Assembly: GCA_964467315.1 (NCBI GenBank)
Contig: CAYXSA010000006.1
Span: forward strand, 1-64,000
Direction: 5' to 3'
DNA length: 64,000 nucleotides
Source: JAAFIM01 sp964467315
GTDB lineage: Bacteria; Bacteroidota; Bacteroidia; Chitinophagales; Saprospiraceae
The notes beneath the pieces were generated by a model. It did not search any database. It was not told where the DNA came from and saw only the letters and a program-made list of their open reading frames with translations. The first letter of the stretch is position 1. Each line of letters starts with the position of its first letter. Below, piece after piece: positions 40,521 through 49,445 of the stretch. The position numbers and the translations under genes were made by a program.

Positions 40521-42992
40521 ATACTGTATAATAATGCCCAAAGTCGGCACCGATGTACCCGCTCCAGCGGGGATTTGGCGCAGGAGATAAGACTCGTTGC
40601 TTTGCCCTGCATTGATGACCTGTACGGGCTGCGTGCCATCGTCGCCCTGCTCCAAAATCAGCGCGGGCGCACCCGACACGACCCCTGGCAGATTTTGAAT
40701 ATCAAAATAGAGGTTGAAACTCCATTTGGGGAAGAACCATTTGTAGTCGACGCGTAGGTCTATGGCATAAAACAAGGGGCTACGCGCCTGATTGAGCTGG
40801 CTGTAGTCGAGTATGCCGCGTCCGAAGCGGTTCCAATTTTGGGTGAGTGCGCTCGCCTCCAAATCGAAGGGCGTATAAGGCAAACCCGTCTGCATGCGCG
40901 CATTGATGCCCGCGTCGAAGGTCTGCGCGATGACGGCTTTGGTTTTTTCCTTTCTGCCTTTTTCGATGCGGCGGGCGTTTTGGGCGCTGCGCAGGTCGCT
41001 GCTCATGGTCGTCCAGCTTTTGCCGAGCGAGAGATTGAGTATATGGCGGCTGTCCCAAGTGGAGGGGATAAAATTGCCATCCGCGTCCTTGAACTCCGTT
41101 TTGCCAATCGTATAAGAAACGATGCCAAAAAAGCCCTTGTATAGGCGCTGTTGCAACAAAAATTCCAGACCATAGGCGCGCCCTTCTGCCGTAGAACGCA
41201 GGGGAGCAGAGCCGATAACGCCGAAATCGCCGCCCAGATTTGCCAGCGCGATTTGCTCGCGCAGCAAAAACGGATAGTTGGCGTATAGCTTATAGTAGCC
41301 TTCTACGCTGAATTTCGTGTTGGTTTTGGTGATATATTCCAGACCCGCGACGGCGTGCGTGGAGCGTATAAAATCCAGCCTATCGCGGTTGGCAAACTCG
41401 CCATTTTCTTTGTAGCCCATCGCCGTGTAGGCGGGCAGTTGGTAGAAAATGCCCGCGTTGAGATTGGCGGAAAAGCCTTCAAAAAAATTGTAGGACAGCG
41501 AAAGTCGGGGCGAAAACTGCCGCAAGGGGTTCGCCATATCGCTGTTGTAGCTGTTGCCATCGGCGCGCAAACCTGCCGAAACGACCAATTTTTCTTCTAA
41601 AAACTTATTGCTAAGTTGAGCGAAAGCTGCGTATTTGTGGGTAAAAAGTAGACTCTCAAAAGTTACAGGCACCGCCACGCCGTTTTCTATTTCGAAAATC
41701 TTAGAGCGGTTGAAATAGCGCGTATACTCGTAGCCTACACCGTAATTCAGCTTCCAAGTGCCCGCAAAGCGGCGGGTATTTTCTATCCGCAGTTTGTTCT
41801 CGCTTTCTTGAGAAAGATAATCTATAAAACGTTCCTGCGTTTCGTCGTTGTTGATATGCTTGTATATTTCGTTATCGAGCATATTGCGGCTCAATACAAA
41901 AGTCCAATAGCCGTTTTTCTGCGAATAGCGATAGACAGCGCCCAGCGCGTAGCTCCATTGATTATTGACGGGCAGATTGCCCAGCAGATAGCGTTGCTGC
42001 GGCGTTTCGTTTGCATCCAAATTCAGCTTGAAACGGTCTAAAGCGCCCAAGCCTACGACGTAAAATTCATGCTTTTCATCAAAGCGCGTGCGGACTTTGA
42101 ACTGAAAATCGTTGTAAGTGGGCAGGAAGGGCAGACCTATGCCCTTGAACAGCAGTTGCAAAAAGGATTGCCGCGCCGAAACTAAAAAGGTCGTTTTTTT
42201 GCTCTTGCCCAAAGGACCCTCTACCGATAAAGCCACCTCGCTGGTGCCCGAAGTGAAGGTAAAACCTACTCGGTCGCTACGTCCGTCGTTTTGGCGGAAA
42301 TTGAAAACGGAGGACAGGGTATTGCCTCTATTCGCAGGGAAAGCGCCGCTATAAAAATCTACTTCGCGGATAAAATCCACGTTCAAAAGCCCGTTCGGTC
42401 CGCCCGATGCGCCTTGAGTGGCGAAGTGATTGATATTGGGGACTTCTACATCGTCGAGAAAAAAGCGGTTTTCGTTGGGTGCGCCGCCGCGTATGAGCAG
42501 GTCATTGCGGAAGCTCGCCGTGGTGGTTACTCCAGGCAAAATGCGGATAACCTTCGAGATGTCGCGCCCGCCGCCAGGGTTGCGCGCGATTTCCGCCGTG
42601 CCGATAGTGCGCAGCGATAGGGGGCTTTCCTCCGTCTTATAGAAGGCTGAAGTAGTTACTTCGACGACGGGCGCGTTTTCGCTCTCTTCCGACATCGCAA
42701 AGTCTACAACGGCGGGTTTGGCGTTGGTAACTTGTATCTCTACGGCGGTTTTTTTCTTATAGCCCAAGTAGCTCGCCGAGATGTTATAAAGTGCTGGTTC
42801 TAAGCCAGTTATCTCGTAATTTCCTTCTTCGTCGGTGCTTACGCCGCGCGTTGTGCCCTCGATTATCACGCTGGCGAAGGCGATGGCTTCGTTGCTTATC
42901 GCGTCCGTTACCCGACCCTTGATAATGCCGTTTTGTGCCTGCATCAGCAGGGGCAGTAATAGAAAAATAGCCAATAAATACTGCGTTTTCAT
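40518..42992 (-). CDS. TonB-dependent receptor with N-terminal CarboxypepD_reg-like domain
   Basis: 824 residues. Signal peptide MKTQYLLAIFLLLPLLMQAQ, then a carboxypeptidase-regulatory-like beta domain (GIIKGRVTDAISNEAIAFAS, GNYEITGLEPALYNISASYL). Next a plug domain (IRILPGVTTTASFRNDLLIR, GGAPNENRFFLDDVEVPNIN) and a 22-strand outer-membrane barrel. The C-terminus TLGIIIQY ends in an aromatic residue, as barrels do. No SusD partner follows, so uptake of a siderophore, metal or other small molecule is more likely than a Sus-type glycan system; the substrate is unknown. Confidence 0.93.
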   Translation of the reverse strand: MKTQYLLAIFLLLPLLMQAQNGIIKGRVTDAISNEAIAFASVIIEGTTRGVSTDEEGNYEITGLEPALYNISASYLGYKKKTAVEIQVTNAKPAVVDFAMSEESENAPVVEVTTSAFYKTEESPLSLRTIGTAEIARNPGGGRDISKVIRILPGVTTTASFRNDLLIRGGAPNENRFFLDDVEVPNINHFATQGASGGPNGLLNVDFIREVDFYSGAFPANRGNTLSSVFNFRQNDGRSDRVGFTFTSGTSEVALSVEGPLGKSKKTTFLVSARQSFLQLLFKGIGLPFLPTYNDFQFKVRTRFDEKHEFYVVGLGALDRFKLNLDANETPQQRYLLGNLPVNNQWSYALGAVYRYSQKNGYWTFVLSRNMLDNEIYKHINNDETQERFIDYLSQESENKLRIENTRRFAGTWKLNYGVGYEYTRYFNRSKIFEIENGVAVPVTFESLLFTHKYAAFAQLSNKFLEEKLVVSAGLRADGNSYNSDMANPLRQFSPRLSLSYNFFEGFSANLNAGIFYQLPAYTAMGYKENGEFANRDRLDFIRSTHAVAGLEYITKTNTKFSVEGYYKLYANYPFLLREQIALANLGGDFGVIGSAPLRSTAEGRAYGLEFLLQQRLYKGFFGIVSYTIGKTEFKDADGNFIPSTWDSRHILNLSLGKSWTTMSSDLRSAQNARRIEKGRKEKTKAVIAQTFDAGINARMQTGLPYTPFDLEASALTQNWNRFGRGILDYSQLNQARSPLFYAIDLRVDYKWFFPKWSFNLYFDIQNLPGVVSGAPALILEQGDDGTQPVQVINAGQSNESYLLRQIPAGAGTSVPTLGIIIQY

Positions 42993-43108
42993 GTGTTTGT
43001 TAGCGTTTCGTTTGTTGCGCTCAAACAGCAGAAAATAAGATATTGTTTAATGTTTGTTGCCTTTTTTGAGAAAAAGATTAAACGGTTTTTCGGGGTTTTA
43101 TTTTTTTG

Positions 43109-43244
43109 GGCGTGCCCCCGCGCACCCCCCCGCCGCTACGCGGCTTCCCCCCTTAAAAGGGGGGAGCCATGCGCGGGGTCGGGCTATCCGCTACATCACC
43201 TTCAGCGCTACGCGCTTCGGTGGTTTCGCTACTATCCCTCACGC
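43109..43244 (+). repeat. Three-stem interspersed element, copy 17
   Basis: Plus orientation. Arm 1 holds a CCCCCCTT/AAGGGGGG hairpin; arm 2 ends with a CGCTACGCGCTTCGG stretch. It ends 7 nt from the lipoprotein gene stop. Confidence 0.9.
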
Positions 43245-43251
43245 AATCGCA

Positions 43252-44034
43252 CTAAAAAGAAACGGGGCTTATCGTATCCCTCCAATGAAAAAACGGCTCG
43301 TAGTCTACTTCCTGCTGATAGCCTGTGGTATCTATCAACAAAATAGCTGGATAGATAGCCAATAGGCTGTCGACTTTTGCGTAATTGGCAGAAAGCTCAT
43401 CTCTGAGTTCGTCAGTATAGAATTTCGAAACGCTAAAGAAATCGCTATCTATTTTTGTGGTTTCGCCTGTTTTCGATAGCGCATAGCAGCCCGCTAAATC
43501 CTTATCCTTATTGTTTTTTAGTTCCTTACGCGCTATTTTTTCGAGGAAATCGAATCGCTCTTTTATGTTTGTTATCCGCTCTTTGCCGTACAGAGTAAAT
43601 TGTATAGACGACTCCCAAGCTGTTTTGCTTTTCAGATGCTCCAAAAATAGTGTCGACAACCGCCAATCTGTTTCGCTTTTCAGATGCTCAAACTGCAGTA
43701 TGCTATTCTTTGAGTTTCGGTGTACAGATACACTGTGGATTTGGGGCGAGTCGGCATAAAAACAAAGATGCCAATCATCAAACATCGAATAGTTATCATT
43801 TATATGTTCGGTTTCGCGGTACTCGAATTTTTTGTCGAGTTTGTAGGTGGTTGTAACCCAGTTTTTCGCCTTTTGTATCGAAACATGCAGATCTCCTTTA
43901 TGTAGGGAACAGTCGTAGCTTTTCTTACGAATGTCATACGTTACAGAGGCGTTTTGTTCGGCTGTCGGTGTGGGGGCGCAGGCAACGAAGAGCGATAAGA
44001 GCCCAAAAAATGGGAAATGCGTGGATGTTTTCAT
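43252..44034 (-). CDS. Putative lipoprotein, unknown function
   Basis: 260 residues. Signal MKTSTHFPFFGLLSLFVACAP with lipobox FVAC. The mature part has two near-copies of FEHLKSETDWRLS/LEHLKSKTAWESS about 20 residues apart and many Lys/Asp residues. No recognised domain. The start codon follows the terminator of the CRISPR array by 8 nt, so array and gene are separate transcripts. More AT-rich than neighbours. No resemblance to Cas or anti-CRISPR proteins that I can see. Confidence 0.75.
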   Translation of the reverse strand: MKTSTHFPFFGLLSLFVACAPTPTAEQNASVTYDIRKKSYDCSLHKGDLHVSIQKAKNWVTTTYKLDKKFEYRETEHINDNYSMFDDWHLCFYADSPQIHSVSVHRNSKNSILQFEHLKSETDWRLSTLFLEHLKSKTAWESSIQFTLYGKERITNIKERFDFLEKIARKELKNNKDKDLAGCYALSKTGETTKIDSDFFSVSKFYTDELRDELSANYAKVDSLLAIYPAILLIDTTGYQQEVDYEPFFHWRDTISPVSF

Positions 44035-44041
44035 AGCGAAT

Positions 44042-44078
44042 AAAAAAAGGGAGTTTTCTCCGAAGAAAAAATTCCCTT
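44042..44078 (-). terminator. Terminator of the CRISPR transcript
   Basis: On the minus strand AAGGGA-att-TTTTCT, loop, AGAAAA-C-TCCCTT, then seven T (plus-strand A run 44042-44048). It lies about 100 nt past the last repeat. Confidence 0.7.
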
Positions 44079-44148
44079 AATGAAAGTGTTACTTAAAATT
44101 GAGTAGGCTTATTCTTGGCTGTCGAGTTCCTTACCATGTTTGTTAGGG

Positions 44149-44180
44149 TCAGTGCGCGGGATTTCTGGCTCGCGCACTGA
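44149..44180 (-). other. 10-bp hairpin abutting the array end
   Basis: TCAGTGCGCG (44149-44158) and CGCGCACTGA (44171-44180) are perfect inverse repeats with a 12-nt loop. The right arm shares its last base with the first base of the terminal repeat. On the transcript (minus strand) the hairpin immediately follows the final repeat. No T run, so a trailer structure and not a terminator. Confidence 0.7.
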
Positions 44181-45939
44181 TCTACAAATAGTAGAAATTT
44201 TCAGGTCTCTTAGACAATCACAACAGGGCTTGTAAAGCCGCCTCTCAATCTACAAATAGTAGAAATTTTCAGGTCTCTTAGACAATTGTTCGCGACGGCA
44301 AACTGTTCTTACAAGATCTACAAATAGTAGAAATTTTCAGGTCTCTTAGACCACTTGAGCGCTATCAGTTCGCTATCCGCACTATATCTACAAATAGTAG
44401 AAATTTTCAGGTCTCTTAGACTCATCAAAAGACATTGCGTATGACTTCATTCATATCTACAAATAGTAGAAATTTTCAGGTCTCTTAGACATTTTACGCT
44501 TAAAGTTGCCTGCGCTTCTCTATCTACAAATAGTAGAAATTTTCAGGTCTCTTAGACGTGAAGGCATGATTAAAAAGGGCAAACAAGTATCTACAAATAG
44601 TAGAAATTTTCAGGTCTCTTAGACTACTGTTTTTCACACTCATAGCACTCAGCAACATCTACAAATAGTAGAAATTTTCAGGTCTCTTAGACGCATAAAC
44701 ACTGTTAACAGTACACAGCAGATAAGAAATCTACAAATAGTAGAAATTTTCAGGTCTCTTAGACATACAGAGAGAGGCAGCGCAACAGGGGCAGGTTTAT
44801 CTACAAATAGTAGAAATTTTCAGGTCTCTTAGACCAAGCCTTGTAAAACAAGGCTGGGTATTTGCTTAAATCTACAAATAGTAGAAATTTTCAGGTCTCT
44901 TAGACAAGAAATACTGGAAAAAAATCTCAACAAAGATATCTACAAATAGTAGAAATTTTCAGGTCTCTTAGACGGCGCTCGCGGCAGCCGCGCACGTTGC
45001 TGCCTGCATCTACAAATAGTAGAAATTTTCAGGTCTCTTAGACGCAACTGCCCACCTACTTGGCGGCATATGTTTCGATCTACAAATAGTAGAAATTTTC
45101 AGGTCTCTTAGACAGTTTGCAAAGAATGGCTCAACGTGAGCCAAATCTACAAATAGTAGAAATTTTCAGGTCTCTTAGACACGATGACTTCGCAAAAGTC
45201 ATAGCAGCGGTATCTACAAATAGTAGAAATTTTCAGGTCTCTTAGACCTGCCTTATCTCATGTTCAGTCGATGTTCAAGATCTACAAATAGTAGAAATTT
45301 TCAGGTCTCTTAGACAAACCGAAAAAGAGTTAGACGCAAGTTGGGTAAAAGTATCTACAAATAGTAGAAATTTTCAGGTCTCTTAGACACAAACCAACGC
45401 AACAAGTCCAACGACGGTTGGAATCTACAAATAGTAGAAATTTTCAGGTCTCTTAGACCCAGAAATCGAACCTTACAATCAAGAGATTTAATCTACAAAT
45501 AGTAGAAATTTTCAGGTCTCTTAGACGAACGGCTACGTCGCTTACATCACGTACTACCATCTACAAATAGTAGAAATTTTCAGGTCTCTTAGACTACACA
45601 CATATTCACAAACATCCCCATTCACTATCTACAAATAGTAGAAATTTTCAGGTCTCTTAGACCTTTGCAGCGCCTGACTTACAACTCATTTATTGAATCT
45701 ACAAATAGTAGAAATTTTCAGGTCTCTTAGACTGCCGAAGTGTATGTTTATGATGACTCTTTCCTATCTACAAATAGTAGAAATTTTCAGGTCTCTTAGA
45801 CTGGTCTAAATCATTATCTAATGTTCAAAATCTATCTACAAATAGTAGAAATTTTCAGGTCTCTTAGACCAACAAAGTATTTCAAAAAATGCTTTTCGTT
45901 TGTATCTACAAATAGTAGAAATTTTCAGGTCTCTTAGAC
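44180..45939 (-). CRISPR. Type V-A (Cas12a)-type CRISPR array, 26 repeats, no cas genes
   Basis: 26 copies of a 36-nt repeat and 25 spacers of 31-37 nt. Read on the minus strand the repeat starts GTCTAAGAGACCTGAAA and ends AATTTCTACTATTTGTAGAT. The 3' part with the TCTAC/GTAGA stem and 5-nt loop is the hallmark of Cas12a crRNA, so the transcript runs from 45939 to 44180. All 26 repeats look identical, including both terminal ones. No cas12a, cas1, cas2 or cas4 lies within the window (44 kb on one side, 18 kb on the other). First repeats in transcript order: 45904-45939, 45834-45869, 45766-45801. A promoter and a terminator flank it. Confidence 0.97.
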
Positions 45940-45950
45940 CCTACTGCTTG

Positions 45951-45981
45951 CAAAGGTAGGCTGGAAGTCCGATATATACAA
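45951..45981 (-). promoter_or_regulatory. Promoter reading into the CRISPR array
   Basis: On the minus strand TTG (45979-45981), 20-nt spacer, TACCTTTG (45951-45958). This is the same -7 sequence and spacing as the tRNA(fMet) promoter. The predicted start near 45945 is only a few nt before the first repeat (45939), so there is almost no transcribed leader. Confidence 0.7.
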
Positions 45982-46354
45982 GCTTTTTCGAGTAAATATT
46001 TTTAGCGCTGACATTTCTATTTAGATGTCCGAAATTATAAGTAATTGATTAGCAGTGAGTTATACAATAGGACATTTCTAATTAGCGCGGACGTATACAC
46101 AAAACAAATGTCCGATAATGTAAAAAGTGTCCGCTTTTAGATTTTTGAGGGTATTTTCTTTATTATTGCAAGGGTGAAAATGTGTATTATTTTTGTGTAT
46201 TTTTTTGAAAGATGTAATTTTATGCGCATTTTTTGTATTTTTTTAGTGCATTTTGGGCTACATTCTGCCATTTCTAATTAGCGCAGACGTAGCGCCAAAA
46301 ATGCGCCAATTCAAAATAAAAGACCTCGATTTTCGGCATTTTTGTAGGGCGTTG
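45982..46354. other. AT-rich leader-side region of the array with direct repeats
   Basis: No gene. It contains a 23-bp direct repeat with one mismatch, beginning CATTTCTAATTAGCGC, at 46073-46095 and 46269-46291, and TAGCGCNGAC three times (46003, 46083, 46279). ATGTCCG occurs at 46025 and 46108. Long T tracts at 46190-46252. It is upstream of the array promoter, where adaptation sequences would be expected. Confidence 0.6.
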
Positions 46355-46386
46355 CTGTAGGGACCTTGCATGCAAGGTCCCTACAG
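46355..46386. repeat. 32-bp perfect palindrome around GCATGC
   Basis: Left half CTGTAGGGACCTTGCA, right half its exact inverse complement. Same layout (GTAGGG...GCATGC...CCCTAC) as the arm-2 palindromes of interspersed copies 20 and 21. Confidence 0.85.
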
Positions 46387-46432
46387 ATGCGCGCCGCAAT
46401 GCCCTTCGGGGCTGCTTCGCAATTCGCAATTA

Positions 46433-47152
46433 TCATTGCAGCTGGTCGGCGATAACGTCTTGGAACAGATTCCAAATCTGGTCTTCGGGCGGGAAGGAGA
46501 CGATGCGCAGGGGGGTTTTCTGTACGGGGTGCTCAAATTCCAGACAAAAGGCATGCAGGTAGATGCTACCTGTGTGCATACCCTCGATTTTTTTCGCTCC
46601 GTATTTGATATCGCCGCGTATAGGGCTGCCCATTTTAGCGAGTTGGGTGCGGATTTGGTGCGACCTGCCTGTATCGGGCTCCACCAGCAATAAATGTTGG
46701 TCGCCTAAGCTGCCGATGAGTTTATACGTCAGGCTGGAGCGTTTGGCGTCTTTGTAGCGCTGCGAATTGTAGGCGGTGGTGATATTAGTTTTTTGGTCTT
46801 TTACCAGATAGTGCACCAACTCGCCCTGTAGTTCTTTGGGGCGTTTTTCGACTATGGCGAGATAGGTTTTTTTTATCTCGCGGGTGCGAAACAGCTCCGT
46901 CATACGCTCCAGCGCTTTGGAGGTGCGGGTAAAGAGGAGCACGCCGCTTACGGGTCTATCCAAGCGATGCGGGGAGCCGAGATATGCCTCGCCTGCCTTA
47001 TCAAATTTTTCTTTGATATACGATTTCACGACCTCGCTGATAGGCGTATCGCCCGTTTCGTCGCCCTGTGTGAGCCAGCCCGCAGGCTTATTGATAGCTA
47101 TCAAATGATTGTCCTCGAAAATAACATCGAGATATAGTTCTTCTTTTTTCAT
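46433..47152 (-). CDS. RluA-family rRNA/tRNA pseudouridine synthase
   Basis: 239 residues. NKPAGWLTQGD near residues 21-31, and the catalytic motif HRLDRPVSGV (62-71) with nucleophile Asp65, followed by TGRSHQIRTQLAKMGSPI and GDIKYGAK. No S4 domain, so closer to RluA/TruC than to RluC/D. It isomerises uridine to pseudouridine in RNA. Stand-alone, 5' side of the CRISPR leader region. Full length and intact. Confidence 0.93.
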   Translation of the reverse strand: MKKEELYLDVIFEDNHLIAINKPAGWLTQGDETGDTPISEVVKSYIKEKFDKAGEAYLGSPHRLDRPVSGVLLFTRTSKALERMTELFRTREIKKTYLAIVEKRPKELQGELVHYLVKDQKTNITTAYNSQRYKDAKRSSLTYKLIGSLGDQHLLLVEPDTGRSHQIRTQLAKMGSPIRGDIKYGAKKIEGMHTGSIYLHAFCLEFEHPVQKTPLRIVSFPPEDQIWNLFQDVIADQLQ

Positions 47153-47169
47153 AATTTTTGATTTTGTAT

Positions 47170-47310
47170 GTTGGGTTGTAGTTTTTTTTCTTGGGGCTGC
47201 GCGCCTTAAAGGCGCGCCGCTACGCTGCGGGTTCGCTGTTCGCTCATACCTTCGCGCTACGCGCTCGGTACTGCGCTGCGCGCAGCCCTCCGCATCGCTA
47301 GCCCAATAAA
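47170..47310. repeat. Degenerate repeat-derived sequence
   Basis: GC-rich hairpins (GCGCGCCTTAAAGGCGCGC; CGCGCTACGCGC) and TTCGCTGTTCGCTC resemble arms of interspersed elements, but neither conserved end nor core remains. Confidence 0.4.
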
Positions 47311-47330
47311 CGACAAACTTTAGTGCAAAA

Positions 47331-48467
47331 TTAGCCCCATTTTTCTGTTATATAAGCGGCTATTTTTTCGGCTAATTCATTGACGACTTCTGTTTCTTTA
47401 CCCTTGCCGAAAGCCCTTATTTTTTCGATTAGGGCACTTTTTGAGTAAATTTCTATGATAGAGCCTTTTCGCCAGCATTTAAGTTCAGCATCGTCTTCGG
47501 CAAGCCCCATTTCAAGTATTCCTATAAAAAGAGCGCCTCCAAAATGCCCTTCCGTATTGAAAGACTCTATGCTAATTCTTGGCTCGCTGTTAGCGCTTTT
47601 TCTTATGTCAATGGCTGAAAATTTTCCTGATTCTCGCGCCTCAATTTGATAATTAGGCAAAACACTTTTTAGCTTGCTGATAACTCTTGACTTAAAATAC
47701 TCGATGGCTTTATAGTAATTGTATTGTACTTGCCATGCGCTTTCTATATCTGCCAATATAGCTTTGTGAATTTCTTCCTGCATTTTATCGGAAACTAATT
47801 GATTGGTCAGCCCTTTGATTAAAATGATATATTGTCTGATAGATTCCCTAAGTATGGGAAATTCTACCGATTCTTTTAGACAGGCTTGCAGCCAATGCAA
47901 AATATCTTCGCTGTAAGACAGGGTAAAATAGTCCTCGCCTTCGACCAATTTTTTGGGAGGGTTTTCCTTGTTAGGATTTTCGTAAGTCTTAGCGTCTAAG
48001 GTTAGATAAATTAGCAAATTGTTTTTAGCGGTATTGCGCGCTAAAAATTCTTTATATCGTTCTAATTGGTTGGGTTGGTCGCCTGCATAGATTTTATTTT
48101 CTATGCAAATTTGGGTATCTTTATTTGATAGATAAATATCTAAGCGGCTGTTGATGCCTAAGATATTGCCGACGTTTTTTTCTACTGCTACTGTTGTATG
48201 GTCAATATCGGCGCTGTTGATATTTTGTTTGGTTTTTTTTGCGAGCAAGTCGAAAAAATGATTCAAAAAAATGCTGCCCTGTCCATGCGAACCTTGTGGA
48301 TTAAGCAATTCGGCAAGTAGGGCGGAATGTGTTTTTACTTCGTCGTTGCGTCTATCAAGAATGGTAAAAAGGTTGAAATTTTCGCCGCGAAGTTTTTCAA
48401 TGGCTCTGTTTTGCTCTAAGATGTTTTGCACCCGCGCAAGCAGCGATTTAAGAATATCAGCAGACAT
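47331..48467 (-). CDS. PD-(D/E)XK nuclease superfamily protein (PDDEXK_4-like)
   Basis: 378 residues from the ATG at 48467; the 70 preceding codons are encoded mostly by interspersed copy 18. NDEVKTHSALLAELLNPQG near the N-terminus is typical of PDDEXK_4. Nuclease core: Glu in VEKNVGN, INSRLDIYLS (Asp), and QICIENKIYAGDQPNQLERY (Glu-Asn-Lys), with a Gln-x-x-x-Tyr helix after it. Such proteins occur as stand-alone genes and in defence islands; the biological target is unknown. AT-rich. No partner gene on the same strand. Confidence 0.82.
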   Translation of the reverse strand: MSADILKSLLARVQNILEQNRAIEKLRGENFNLFTILDRRNDEVKTHSALLAELLNPQGSHGQGSIFLNHFFDLLAKKTKQNINSADIDHTTVAVEKNVGNILGINSRLDIYLSNKDTQICIENKIYAGDQPNQLERYKEFLARNTAKNNLLIYLTLDAKTYENPNKENPPKKLVEGEDYFTLSYSEDILHWLQACLKESVEFPILRESIRQYIILIKGLTNQLVSDKMQEEIHKAILADIESAWQVQYNYYKAIEYFKSRVISKLKSVLPNYQIEARESGKFSAIDIRKSANSEPRISIESFNTEGHFGGALFIGILEMGLAEDDAELKCWRKGSIIEIYSKSALIEKIRAFGKGKETEVVNELAEKIAAYITEKWG

Positions 48468-48515
48468 ATATTTAGCGCAAAGATGCGATGATAGGCAAGG
48501 TTTTTTAACGAATTT

Positions 48516-48674
48516 GCGTGAGGGATAGAAGTGTAGGGGCAGACCAACGTGTCTGCCCTTTAGGGCAGCACGGGGCTGCCCTGAAACGGATAGCCCGACC
48601 GCGCCCCCCTTTTTGCGCCGCCTTAGGCGGCGTGCCCGCCCCCTTTTTGGGGCGGGCAGGGGCGCGGGCACGCC
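48516..48674 (-). repeat. Three-stem interspersed element, copy 18
   Basis: Minus orientation. The arm next to GGATAG carries GGGGCAGACC/TGTCTGCCC twice in variant form; the other carries CGCCGCC/GGCGGCG and GCCCGCCCC/GGGGCGGGC hairpins. It is upstream of the PDDEXK gene. Confidence 0.9.
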
Positions 48675-48695
48675 CAAATAAAAAAACTTAAAAAT

Positions 48696-49418
48696 TTATT
48701 TGTCCGTTTTATTGGGGACATGCGTGCCGAAAATGCGGTCGAGATAGCTCAAAGAAGAGGCATAATTGCCGCGTATATAGGCGTGGTGGTCGTCGTGCTG
48801 CCGCACCGTGCCGTAAAACGGAATGAAACGCGTGATGCCGTCAATGCCCGAATGTATCTCGATTTCGTGCGCCGAACGATAGAAAGCGTAGAGCCAAAAG
48901 GCATACAAATTGAGGGAGCCAAAACCGAAATAAATCACGAAAACCCCAATCACAATGCCCACCGTGCCAATCATCCACTCCAGCGGATGAACGTACAAAA
49001 ATTCTAAGGGAAATGGCGTAGTTGCGCGATGATGTATGCGGTGGATTTTCTTAAACAGATAGTCGCTTTCGTGCAGCAAACGATGATACCAGTAAAAAAA
49101 CAAGTCATCGAAAAACAGCAGCAAGGCGAATTGCAAGAAAAACGCCCCCCAAGCCCATTCCTGCGCAAACCAACCCGCCTCAAACAGCGTATAAATGCCG
49201 AATGCCGAGAGAATTTGCAGCAGCAGCAGATTGAGCAAAATCAGCGGCAGACGCGAATAAAATACCGACATGGGTACTTTTTTATCGGTTTGAATGCGAT
49301 TTTTGTCCAACCAACTCGTTTGCAGCGTTATATAAGAGGCGATAAAGCCAATGATAACGCAGGCGAGATTTATCGACAGGGTGATGATGATTACCGAACT
49401 AACGTTAACGTCGAGCAT
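48696..49418 (-). CDS. Fatty-acid hydroxylase / sterol-desaturase family membrane protein
   Basis: 240 residues from the ATG at 49418; this start avoids overlap with the divergent TPR gene. Di-iron histidine boxes: HRLLH, HRIHH and HDDHH, in the usual order with four membrane segments. The family hydroxylates or desaturates membrane lipids (fatty acids, carotenoids, sterols). In Bacteroidota, relatives act on sphingolipids or ornithine lipids, so hydroxylation of an acyl chain is plausible. Substrate not determined. Confidence 0.92.
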   Translation of the reverse strand: MLDVNVSSVIIITLSINLACVIIGFIASYITLQTSWLDKNRIQTDKKVPMSVFYSRLPLILLNLLLLQILSAFGIYTLFEAGWFAQEWAWGAFFLQFALLLFFDDLFFYWYHRLLHESDYLFKKIHRIHHRATTPFPLEFLYVHPLEWMIGTVGIVIGVFVIYFGFGSLNLYAFWLYAFYRSAHEIEIHSGIDGITRFIPFYGTVRQHDDHHAYIRGNYASSLSYLDRIFGTHVPNKTDK

Positions 49419-49445
49419 AGAATAACAGGTAAAAACAGGTAAAAT

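Noticed and set aside
43252..44034. Lipoprotein next to the array as a Cas accessory or anti-CRISPR gene
   Set aside because: It has a lipoprotein signal, no shared motif, and its own transcript after the array terminator.
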